In this document: piece after piece, positions 6,683-13,241 of the stretch
Position numbering within the stretch: the stretch's first letter is position 1
Layout of the letters: each line of letters opens with the position of its first letter
Assembly (NCBI GenBank): GCA_934256695.1
Contig: CAKQPE010000051.1
Coordinates: forward strand, 1 to 13,241
Source of the DNA: an uncultured Eubacteriales bacterium
Lineage (GTDB): Bacteria > Bacillota > Clostridia > Lachnospirales > Anaerotignaceae
Length of the DNA: 13,241 bases
Direction of reading: 5' to 3'
Position numbers and translations under genes: made by a program
Notes under the pieces: generated by a model
What the model was told of the DNA's origin: nothing
Seen by the model: only the letters and a program-made list of their open reading frames with translations
Databases searched by the model: none

Positions 6683-8149
6683 ATGCTCAGACCGAATTTT
6701 GAAGAAGCAGTAAAATTTACAAAGGATTATAAATCAATACCCATAAGCGACGAAATTTTTTCGGACATAATAACACCTATCGAAGCACTTAAAATATTAA
6801 AAACCGTAAGCAGTCATGTTTATATGCTCGAAAGCATTGAAAGCACAAAGCACTACGGCAGATACACTTTCTTGGGCTTTGACCCTAAGAGTGAAATAAC
6901 CGCCAAAAATTTTGAAATAACAATAAAACATATGGGTGACGAAGCACTTAAATTTAAAAGCACTCACCCTGAAAAATACATAAACTCCATTATAGAACAG
7001 AACAAAAGCCCGAAATTCAGCTACCTTCCTTCTTTCACAGGCGGTCTTGTAGGCTACTTTTCATACGATTATATAAAATACGGCGAACCTACACTCAATC
7101 TTGATGCTCAGGACGAAGAAGGCTTTAACGACTGCGATTTGATGTTCTTCGACAAAGTAATCGCTTTCGATAACTTCCGCCAGAAGATAATAATAATCGC
7201 CAATGCAAAATCCGATAACTTTGAAGAAAACTACAAAAAAGCCGTTTCCGAAATAGAAAAAATAAAATCACTTCTTACGGGAAAAAGATGTGAAAATGAA
7301 TTTAAAGGCAGAATGTTGTCTCCTTTCAAACCGCTTTTTACCAAAGAACAGTTCTGCAAAATGATTGAAAAATCAAAACAGCATATTGTAGACGGCGATA
7401 TTTTTCAGGTCGTTTTGTCAAACCGACTCAGTGCCGAATACGAGGGCAGTCTCTTTAATGCATACAGATATTTAAGAACAATCAATCCTTCGCCTTATAT
7501 GTTCTATTTTTCAAGCAGTGATATTGAACTGGCAGGTTCTTCACCGGAAACACTTGTTAAATTGCAGGACGGCGTTCTCCACACCTTCCCTCTTGCAGGC
7601 ACAAGACCGAGAGGAAAAGATGACGAGGAGGACAAAGCCCTTGAACAGGATTTGTTAAACGACAAAAAAGAGCTTGCCGAACACAATATGCTTGTTGACC
7701 TCGGACGAAACGATTTGGGAAAAATAAGCAAGTTCGGTACGGTAAAGGTTGAAAAATACCATGAGATAGAGCTTTTCTCCCATGTAATGCACATAGGCTC
7801 AACAGTACGTGGAGAAATAAAAGACGAATTTTCGGCAACAGACGCCATAAGAGTCGTTCTTCCGGCCGGTACTCTTTCGGGAGCACCTAAAATAAGAGCC
7901 TGCCAGATAATAAATAATCTCGAAAACAACAAGCGTGGCATTTACGGCGGTGCAATAGGATATATCGACCTTACGGGAAATATGGACACCTGTATCGGCA
8001 TAAGACTTGCATTTAAGAAAAACGGAAAAGTTTTTGTCCGCTCCGGTGCGGGAATTGTTTATGACAGTGTTCCGGAAAACGAATATCAGGAATGTATAAA
8101 CAAGGCAATGGCAGTTGTTAAGGCTATAGAGCTTTCAGAGGAGGAATAA
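6683..8149 (+). CDS. trpE: Anthranilate synthase component I
   Basis: A 488-residue chorismate-utilising enzyme. With TrpG it converts chorismate and glutamine to anthranilate, the first committed step to tryptophan. The N-terminal part carries MLESIES (48-54), equivalent to the LLES element of the tryptophan site, and NPSPYMF (268-274) supplies the other side of that site, so feedback inhibition is expected. Catalytic-core motifs in order: GDIFQVVLSNRL (238-249), ELAGSSPETL (282-291), FPLAGTRPRG (302-311), EHNMLVDLGRND (333-344), the His in HVMHIGS (H370), SGAPKIRA (399-406), SGAGIVYDS (454-462) and ENEYQE (465-470). The TrpE-specific allosteric motifs and the operon favour TrpE over PabB. 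The start follows AAGGGGGA at 6669-6676. First gene after the T-box; the trpG start follows four bases after the stop codon. Confidence 0.97.
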   Translation: MLRPNFEEAVKFTKDYKSIPISDEIFSDIITPIEALKILKTVSSHVYMLESIESTKHYGRYTFLGFDPKSEITAKNFEITIKHMGDEALKFKSTHPEKYINSIIEQNKSPKFSYLPSFTGGLVGYFSYDYIKYGEPTLNLDAQDEEGFNDCDLMFFDKVIAFDNFRQKIIIIANAKSDNFEENYKKAVSEIEKIKSLLTGKRCENEFKGRMLSPFKPLFTKEQFCKMIEKSKQHIVDGDIFQVVLSNRLSAEYEGSLFNAYRYLRTINPSPYMFYFSSSDIELAGSSPETLVKLQDGVLHTFPLAGTRPRGKDDEEDKALEQDLLNDKKELAEHNMLVDLGRNDLGKISKFGTVKVEKYHEIELFSHVMHIGSTVRGEIKDEFSATDAIRVVLPAGTLSGAPKIRACQIINNLENNKRGIYGGAIGYIDLTGNMDTCIGIRLAFKKNGKVFVRSGAGIVYDSVPENEYQECINKAMAVVKAIELSEEE

Positions 8150-8153
8150 GACA

Positions 8154-8720
8154 ATGCTACTTTTAATTGATAATTACGACAGCTTTTCCTACAATCTCTA
8201 TCAGCTTGTAGGTGAAATAAATCCAGATATAAAGGTTATAAGAAACGATGAAATGACAGTTGAAGAAATAGAAAATCTTTCACCGGAAAAAATAATCATT
8301 TCTCCAGGACCGGGAAAACCGGAGGACGCAGGCATATGCATAGACGTAATAAAACACTTTGCAGGGAAAGTTCCTATTCTCGGTGTTTGCCTTGGTCATC
8401 AGGCAATCTGCAAAGCCTTCGGTGCGGCAGTAAGCCATGCCAAAAGCATAATGCACGGCAAAGAGTCCGTTATAAAAACAGATACCTCAAGTCTTATATT
8501 TAAAGGACTTCCGAAAAATATAACCGTTGCCAGATACCATTCCCTTGCGGCAGTGGACAGCACAATGCCAGATTGTCTTAAAATAACAGCCACAAGCGAT
8601 GACGGCGAAATAATGGCAGTTGAACACAGACATTTTCCCGTTTACGGATTACAGTTTCACCCCGAATCAATTATGACACCTGACGGAATGACAATGCTTA
8701 GAAATTTTATGAAGGAGTGA
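8154..8720 (+). CDS. trpG: Anthranilate synthase component II (glutamine amidotransferase)
   Basis: A 188-residue class I glutamine amidotransferase that supplies ammonia to TrpE. The nucleophile is C79 in GVCLGHQAI, and the other triad residues are H169 and E171 in QFHPES. The oxyanion-loop motif SPGPGKPEDAG is at 50-60, and the N-terminus YDSFSYNLYQ is typical of TrpG/PabA. It stands alone, not fused to TrpD or TrpE. In some Bacillota one such protein serves both TrpE and PabB; whether this one does cannot be told here. The ribosome site AGAGGAGG (8137-8144) overlaps the end of trpE. Confidence 0.96.
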   Translation: MLLLIDNYDSFSYNLYQLVGEINPDIKVIRNDEMTVEEIENLSPEKIIISPGPGKPEDAGICIDVIKHFAGKVPILGVCLGHQAICKAFGAAVSHAKSIMHGKESVIKTDTSSLIFKGLPKNITVARYHSLAAVDSTMPDCLKITATSDDGEIMAVEHRHFPVYGLQFHPESIMTPDGMTMLRNFMKE

Positions 8721-8726
8721 TTTAAA

Positions 8727-9737
8727 ATGATTAAAGAAGCTACAGCAAAACTTATAAATTCAACAGACCTTTCCTATGAAGAAGCAAAAGAGGTTATGAC
8801 CGAAATAATGAGTGGCAACGCAACACCTTCCCAGATTTCGGCTTTCCTCACTTCTCTCAGAATAAAAGGCGAAAACATCGACGAAATAACAGCCTGTGCC
8901 GAAGTAATGCGAAACAAGGCGGCAAGAATAAACGCTCCTTTCGATGTTCTTGATATTGTGGGAACGGGCGGAGACAATTCGGGAACATTCAACATTTCAA
9001 CCACTTCCTCTTTTGTTATTGCCGCCGCAGGCATACCTGTTGCAAAACACGGCAACAGAAGTGCCTCCAGCAAATCCGGTGCGGCAGACGTATTGGAAAG
9101 CCTTGGAGTAAACATAACCATAACGCCCGAACAGAATGAAAAAATACTTAAAGAACATAAGATTTGTTTCATGTTTGCAAACCTTTATCATTCATCAATG
9201 AAATATGCCGCTCCCGTAAGAAAAGAAATCGGCATAAGAACCGTTTTCAATGTTCTCGGTCCCCTTACCAATCCGGCATTTGCTTCAACAAACATAATCG
9301 GTGTTTATGATAAAAAGCTGGTTGAACCCCTTGCAAAGGTTCTTTCTAACCTGGGTACAAAGAGAGGCTTTACTCTCTACGGTTACGGTCTTGACGAAGC
9401 TACCGTATGTGGAAAAACAACTCTCTGCGAAATAAGCAACGGCACATTTAAATCATTCGAAATTTTACCGGAAGATGTAGGACTTAAAACATATCCTTTT
9501 GACGATATAAAAGGCGGTACACCGGAAGAAAACGCAAAAATAACACTTGATATTTTAAGCGGAAAAGAAACGGGAGCAAAGCTTGATATAGTTCTTTTAA
9601 ATTCTGCCCTTGCCATATATGCCGCAGGCAAAGCCGACTCAATAAAAGACGGTGTCGAAAAAGCACGCAATATTATATCAGACGGTCTTGCACTTAAAAA
9701 ACTGGAAGAATTTAAATCTGCCACAAACAACATTTAA
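8727..9737 (+). CDS. trpD: Anthranilate phosphoribosyltransferase
   Basis: A 336-residue enzyme that joins anthranilate to phosphoribosyl pyrophosphate. The substrate motifs are intact: GTGGD (79-83), NIST (89-92), KHGNR (107-111) and SGAAD (117-121). The helical N-terminal domain (about 1-70) is the dimer region of the family. Length is normal for a single-domain TrpD. Translation starts from AAGGAG (8711-8716), which overlaps the trpG stop, so coupling is likely. A nucleoside phosphorylase is excluded by the motifs and by the operon. Confidence 0.97.
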   Translation: MIKEATAKLINSTDLSYEEAKEVMTEIMSGNATPSQISAFLTSLRIKGENIDEITACAEVMRNKAARINAPFDVLDIVGTGGDNSGTFNISTTSSFVIAAAGIPVAKHGNRSASSKSGAADVLESLGVNITITPEQNEKILKEHKICFMFANLYHSSMKYAAPVRKEIGIRTVFNVLGPLTNPAFASTNIIGVYDKKLVEPLAKVLSNLGTKRGFTLYGYGLDEATVCGKTTLCEISNGTFKSFEILPEDVGLKTYPFDDIKGGTPEENAKITLDILSGKETGAKLDIVLLNSALAIYAAGKADSIKDGVEKARNIISDGLALKKLEEFKSATNNI

Positions 9738-9749
9738 GGCGGTGAAAAA

Positions 9750-10526
9750 ATGATTTTAGACGAAATAGCCGAAAAGACAAAAATAAGATACGAGGAAATT
9801 AAAAAATCCGTTCCGCTTTATGTTATAAAAGAAAAAGCTCTCCAAATGAATTTAAACACAGGTTTTCCATTTAAAAAAGCAATGGCAAAAAGCGGACTTT
9901 CATTTATATGCGAAGTGAAAAAAGCCTCCCCTTCCAAAGGAATTATTTCAGAGGAATTTGACTACCTTAATATAGCGAAAGATTACGAAAAAGCAGGAGC
10001 CTATGCCATATCCGTTCTTACAGAGCCTTACTATTTCAAAGGAAGCGATAAATTTCTTTCCGAAATAAAAAATAAAGTAACTATTCCTGTTTTGAGAAAG
10101 GATTTCACCGTAGACGAATATCAGATATACGAGGCAAAGACTATCGGTGCAGACTGCATACTTCTTATCTGTGCTTTGCTTGATACGGATACTTTGAAAA
10201 AATATCTCAACACGGCACACTCTCTCGGACTTGACGCAATAGTGGAAACACATAATAAAAAAGAAATGGAAAGTGCCATAGCCGCAGGAGCAGACATTAT
10301 AGGAATAAACAACAGAAACCTTAAAACATTTAATGTTGATTTAAACACAACAAAAGACCTTGCAAGTCTTGTCCCGAAAGATAAAATACTTATTTCCGAA
10401 AGCGGAATAAAAACAAAGGAAGATATACGTTTTGTAAAAGAAAACGGAGCAAAGGCAGTGCTTATAGGCGAAACCTTTATGCGAAGCAAAGACAAAAAAG
10501 CCATGTTTGAGGAGCTGAACTCATAA
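9750..10526 (+). CDS. trpC: Indole-3-glycerol phosphate synthase
   Basis: A 258-residue (beta-alpha)8 barrel enzyme that closes the indole ring from carboxyphenylamino-deoxyribulose phosphate. Residues matching the known active site are E55 and K57 in CEVKKASPSKG, K117 in LRKDFTVDEYQ, E166 in VETHNK, N187 in INNRNLKTF and S218 in SESGI. The phosphate-binding end is VLIGETFMRS (237-246). It is monofunctional, because TrpF is a separate gene. Its stop codon shares a base with the trpF start, forming TAATG at 10524-10528, which suggests translational coupling. Confidence 0.97.
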   Translation: MILDEIAEKTKIRYEEIKKSVPLYVIKEKALQMNLNTGFPFKKAMAKSGLSFICEVKKASPSKGIISEEFDYLNIAKDYEKAGAYAISVLTEPYYFKGSDKFLSEIKNKVTIPVLRKDFTVDEYQIYEAKTIGADCILLICALLDTDTLKKYLNTAHSLGLDAIVETHNKKEMESAIAAGADIIGINNRNLKTFNVDLNTTKDLASLVPKDKILISESGIKTKEDIRFVKENGAKAVLIGETFMRSKDKKAMFEELNS

Positions 10527-11128
10527 TGACAAAAATAAAAATCTGCGGTCTTAAAAGAGAACTGGATATTGAATACGTAAACGAATTTCTCCCCGAATTT
10601 GCAGGCTTTGTATTTTATCCCAAAAGCAAAAGATATGTTGATTTTGAAAAAGCAAAATCACTTAAATCAAAACTTGACAAAAATATAAAAGCCGTAGGAG
10701 TATTCGTAAACGAAGATATTGAAAAAATCCTTTTCCTTTGCGAAAATGACATTATAGATATTATTCAGCTCCACGGAAACGAAGATAAAGAATATATCAA
10801 AAAACTTAAAGAAAAAACAGAAAAGCCAGTTATAAAGGCTGTCCGCATAGACGAAAACAAAGAGGATTATTCTTCCCTTTTTGATACATCTGCCGACTAT
10901 ATTCTTTTGGACAGTACGGCAGGCTCCGGAAAAACATTTGACTGGGAAAAGGTTTTACTTCCCAAAAAACCGTTTTTTGCCGCAGGCGGAATTAACATAA
11001 AAAATGCAGAAAAAGCAATAAAAATATTCACTCCTTTTGCCCTTGATATTTCATCAGGTGTAGAAACAGACGGATTTAAAGACAGAGAAAAAATAAAAGA
11101 TATTATTAACCTTATAAGGAGGATATAA
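10526..11128 (+). CDS. trpF: Phosphoribosylanthranilate isomerase
   Basis: A 200-residue single-domain barrel isomerase acting between TrpD and TrpC. The general base is C7 in KIKICGLK and the general acid is D129 in ILLDSTAGSGKTFDW. QLHGNED (81-87), FAAGGINIKN (151-160) and ALDISSGVE (172-180) are family motifs, the last two near the phosphate site. The gene is among the most AT- and lysine-rich of the operon, but all motifs are kept. The start overlaps trpC by one base. GAGGAGCTGAA just upstream, within trpC, offers a ribosome site. Confidence 0.96.
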   Translation: MTKIKICGLKRELDIEYVNEFLPEFAGFVFYPKSKRYVDFEKAKSLKSKLDKNIKAVGVFVNEDIEKILFLCENDIIDIIQLHGNEDKEYIKKLKEKTEKPVIKAVRIDENKEDYSSLFDTSADYILLDSTAGSGKTFDWEKVLLPKKPFFAAGGINIKNAEKAIKIFTPFALDISSGVETDGFKDREKIKDIINLIRRI

Positions 11129-11129
11129 A

Positions 11130-12314
11130 ATGAGCAAAGGAAGATTTGGTGTTCACGGAGGACAGTACATACCCGAAACACTTATGAACGAGATTATAAA
11201 TCTTGAAAAACAGTACAACCACTATAAAAACGACCCTGAATTTATTAATGAGCTTGACACACTTCTCAAAGAATATGCAGGCCGTCCTTCCCTTCTTTAC
11301 TATGCGGAGAAAATGACAAAAGACCTTGGCGGAGCTAAAATCTATCTAAAAAGAGAGGACTTAAACCATACAGGTTCCCACAAAATAAACAATGCCCTCG
11401 GTCAGTGCCTTCTTGCCAAAAAAATGGGCAAAACAAGAGTCATCGCAGAAACAGGTGCAGGTCAGCACGGTGTTGCCACAGCTACAGCGGCGGCTTTCCT
11501 CGGTCTTGAGTGTGAAATATTTATGGGTAAAGAGGACACTGTAAGACAGGCTCTTAACTGCTACAGAATGGAACTTCTCGGAGCAAAGGTTCACCCTGTT
11601 GAAACAGGCACAATGACACTTAAAGATGCCGTAAATGAAGCAATGCGTGAATGGGTAAGCCGTGTAGACGACACCCTTTACGTTCTCGGTTCGGTAATGG
11701 GCCCTCACCCGTTCCCTACTATAGTAAGAGATTTCCAGAGTGTTATAAGCAAAGAAGCAAAGGCACAGATACTTGAAAAAGAAGGAAAACTTCCCGATGC
11801 AGTTGTTGCCTGTGTAGGCGGCGGAAGCAATGCAATGGGAATGTTCTACAACTTTATTGACGATAAAGACGTTAAACTTATCGGCTGTGAGGCTGCCGGT
11901 CTCGGTGTGGATACAGACAAGCACGCCGCAACAATAGCCAAAGGACGTCTCGGTGTGTTCCACGGCATGAAAAGCTATTTCTGTCAGGATGAAAACGGTC
12001 AGATTGCACCTGTTTATTCCATCTCCGCAGGTCTTGACTATCCGGGCATAGGCCCTGAACACGCATACCTTCACGACACAAACAGAGCCGAATATGTACC
12101 TGTTACAGACGAAGAAGCAGTTTCCGCATTTGAATATTTAGCTAAAACAGAAGGTATTATATGTGCCATAGAAAGTGCCCATGCCATTGCACACGTAATG
12201 AAAATAGCACCTAAAATGCCGAAAGACAGTGTAATTATAGTTTGCCTCTCAGGCAGAGGAGATAAAGACGTTGCAGCCATAGCCAGATACAGAGGAGTTG
12301 AGATCTTTGAGTAA
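11130..12314 (+). CDS. trpB: Tryptophan synthase beta chain
   Basis: A 394-residue PLP enzyme that condenses indole with serine, working as a complex with TrpA. The Schiff-base lysine is K85 in NHTGSHKINNALGQ. E107 in AETGAGQHGVATA is the acid-base residue, and GGGSNAMGMF (230-239) holds the cofactor phosphate. LDYPGIGPEHAYLHD and the ending SGRGDKDV are typical. Length and motifs put it in the common TrpB1 class that pairs with TrpA. It has the clearest ribosome site of the operon, AAGGAGG (11116-11122), which overlaps the end of trpF. Confidence 0.98.
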   Translation: MSKGRFGVHGGQYIPETLMNEIINLEKQYNHYKNDPEFINELDTLLKEYAGRPSLLYYAEKMTKDLGGAKIYLKREDLNHTGSHKINNALGQCLLAKKMGKTRVIAETGAGQHGVATATAAAFLGLECEIFMGKEDTVRQALNCYRMELLGAKVHPVETGTMTLKDAVNEAMREWVSRVDDTLYVLGSVMGPHPFPTIVRDFQSVISKEAKAQILEKEGKLPDAVVACVGGGSNAMGMFYNFIDDKDVKLIGCEAAGLGVDTDKHAATIAKGRLGVFHGMKSYFCQDENGQIAPVYSISAGLDYPGIGPEHAYLHDTNRAEYVPVTDEEAVSAFEYLAKTEGIICAIESAHAIAHVMKIAPKMPKDSVIIVCLSGRGDKDVAAIARYRGVEIFE

Positions 12315-13077
12315 TATATCAAAAGCATTTAAAAACACAAAAGCATTTATACCGTTCCTTACAGGCGGAGACCCTACAATAGACAAAACCGAAGAATACA
12401 TATACAAAATGGTGGAAGCGGGAGCAGACATTATCGAAATCGGCATACCTTTCTCCGACCCTATAGCAGAAGGCCCTGTTATTCAGGAGGCCAATATACG
12501 AGCCTTAAAAAACGGTGCCACACCTGAGAGAATATTCGAAATGGTAGAACGTGTACGCACCAAAACACAAGTGCCTATTGTTTTCCTTACTTATCTCAAC
12601 CCTGTTTTCAACTACGGCTATGACAAGTTTTTCGCAAGATGCAAAAAAACCGGTGTTGACGGAATTATAATACCGGATATGCCTTTTGAAGAAAAAGGCG
12701 AGCTTGCCGAGGAAGCAAAGAAAAACGGTGTGGATATTATTTCACTTATTGCACCTACATCAACCGACAGAATACAGATGATAGCAAAAGAAGCACAGGG
12801 ATATGTATATGTTGTTTCCTCCCTCGGTGTTACAGGTATGAGAAGTGAAATAAAAACCGACCTTAAATCAATAATTGATCTTGTTAAACAGGCAACAGAC
12901 GTACCTGCCGCAGTGGGCTTCGGTATAAACAAGCCCGAACAGGCAGCGGAAATCTCCAAAATTTCAGACGGCGTAATAGTAGGCAGTGCAATAGTAAAGA
13001 TAATAGAAAAATACGGCGAAAATGCCGCAGACGAAGTTTACAAATACGTAAAAGAAATGAAAGACGCCGTAAGGTAA
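12307..13077 (+). CDS. trpA: Tryptophan synthase alpha chain, TTG start
   Basis: A 256-residue (beta-alpha)8 barrel that splits indole-3-glycerol phosphate and channels indole to TrpB. Start choice: GAGGAG (12292-12297), inside trpB, is nine bases before the TTG at 12307. A TTG at 12298 abuts the site and is too close. Translation from 12307 gives MSNISKAFKNTKAFIPFLTG, which fits the family start, and overlaps trpB by eight bases. The catalytic glutamate is E44 in IIEIGIPFSDPIAEGPVIQ. The second acidic residue, Asp60 in E. coli, is E55 here. Other motifs: GIIIPDMPFEE, VVSSLGVTGMR, VGFGINKPEQA and the phosphate-binding GVIVGSAIV. Last gene of the operon. Confidence 0.95.
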   Translation: MSNISKAFKNTKAFIPFLTGGDPTIDKTEEYIYKMVEAGADIIEIGIPFSDPIAEGPVIQEANIRALKNGATPERIFEMVERVRTKTQVPIVFLTYLNPVFNYGYDKFFARCKKTGVDGIIIPDMPFEEKGELAEEAKKNGVDIISLIAPTSTDRIQMIAKEAQGYVYVVSSLGVTGMRSEIKTDLKSIIDLVKQATDVPAAVGFGINKPEQAAEISKISDGVIVGSAIVKIIEKYGENAADEVYKYVKEMKDAVR

Positions 13078-13100
13078 AACCTTGGGGTAAAACTTTTAAT
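13078..13100 (+). repeat. Deletion remnant of the two-hairpin repeat
   Basis: Immediately after the trpA stop codon, AACCTTGGGG is joined to TAAAACTTTTAAT. These are the first 10 bases (1451-1460) and last 13 bases (1501-1513) of repeat copy A, with its 40-base middle missing. The shared T at the join allows a one-base ambiguity. Confidence 0.6.
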
Positions 13101-13132
13101 AAAAATACCGTGACAAAAGTCACGGTATTTTT
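13101..13132 (+). terminator. trp operon terminator
   Basis: AAAAATACCGTGAC (13101-13114) pairs with GTCACGGTATTTTT (13119-13132), a 14-bp perfect stem with an AAAA loop and a terminal T run. The A run on the other side means it could also work for minus-strand transcription. Confidence 0.9.
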
Positions 13133-13160
13133 AGGTTAAATATAAATTTATCGGACTAAT

Positions 13161-13226
13161 TAAAACTGTGGGACTCTGTCCCACAACCCTGCGATTTTTT
13201 GAAAAAAATCGAGTAAAACTTTTATC
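13161..13226 (+). repeat. Two-hairpin repeat, copy C
   Basis: Hairpin 1 is TGTGGGAC-TCT-GTCCCACA (13167-13185), the linker is ACCCTG, and hairpin 2 is CGATTTTTT-GA-AAAAAATCG (13192-13211). The tail AGTAAAACTTTTAT follows. Hairpin 2, linker and tail match copy A except that the closing pairs CA/TG are changed to CG/CG, which keeps the pairing. No gene is seen from here to the window end. Confidence 0.7.
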
Positions 13227-13241
13227 AAAACGCAATTACAT

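Noticed and set aside
11361..12074. A 237-codon open frame on the minus strand, opposite trpB
   Set aside because: It is antisense to highly conserved trpB, with a composition typical of a shadow frame and no family resemblance.

Overview
The window looks like a chromosomal stretch from a low-GC, Gram-positive anaerobe of the class Clostridia (Bacillota). The evidence is AT-rich intergenic DNA, strong AAGGAG-type ribosome binding sites, consensus sigma-A promoters, a tRNA-Trp T-box in front of the trp operon, and clostridial-type palindromic repeats. Family or genus cannot be fixed from the sequence alone. No CRISPR array, transposase gene, tRNA or rRNA is visible.

Layout: (1) 1-451 has no gene. 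It holds a T6/A6 palindrome, a nested inverted-repeat element of about 185 bp, and a weak promoter. (2) 452-1442 carries two small plus-strand genes of the universal-stress-protein (USP) fold. The second has a perfect consensus promoter with a 17-bp palindrome over the expected transcription start. (3) 1443-1681 separates the second USP gene from gyrA, which is transcribed toward it. It holds two hairpin-rich repeat copies and two strong terminators, one of them bidirectional. (4) 1682-6088 on the minus strand is gyrB-gyrA, encoding both DNA gyrase subunits. (5) 6089-6682 is the divergent intergenic region with an extended -10 gyrB promoter, a consensus trp promoter and a complete T-box leader. 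(6) 6683-13077 is a complete trp operon, trpE-G-D-C-F-B-A, with every enzyme a separate polypeptide. (7) 13078-13241 has the operon terminator flanked by a deletion remnant and a full copy of the hairpin repeat.

The seven trp genes cover the whole route from chorismate to tryptophan. TrpE and TrpG form anthranilate synthase, followed by TrpD, TrpF, TrpC and the TrpBA tryptophan synthase. The leader should sense uncharged tRNA-Trp: it has a UGG specifier and a UGGC antiterminator bulge matching a G discriminator base. TrpE keeps the LLES-type and NPSPYMF motifs linked to tryptophan feedback inhibition. Control is therefore predicted at both transcription and enzyme activity.

The genes are ordinary housekeeping and biosynthesis genes, and I see no new enzymatic system. 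The least explained signals are non-coding: a family of two-hairpin repeats whose stems covary between copies and which sit at gene 3' ends, and a possible operator cluster at the second USP gene.
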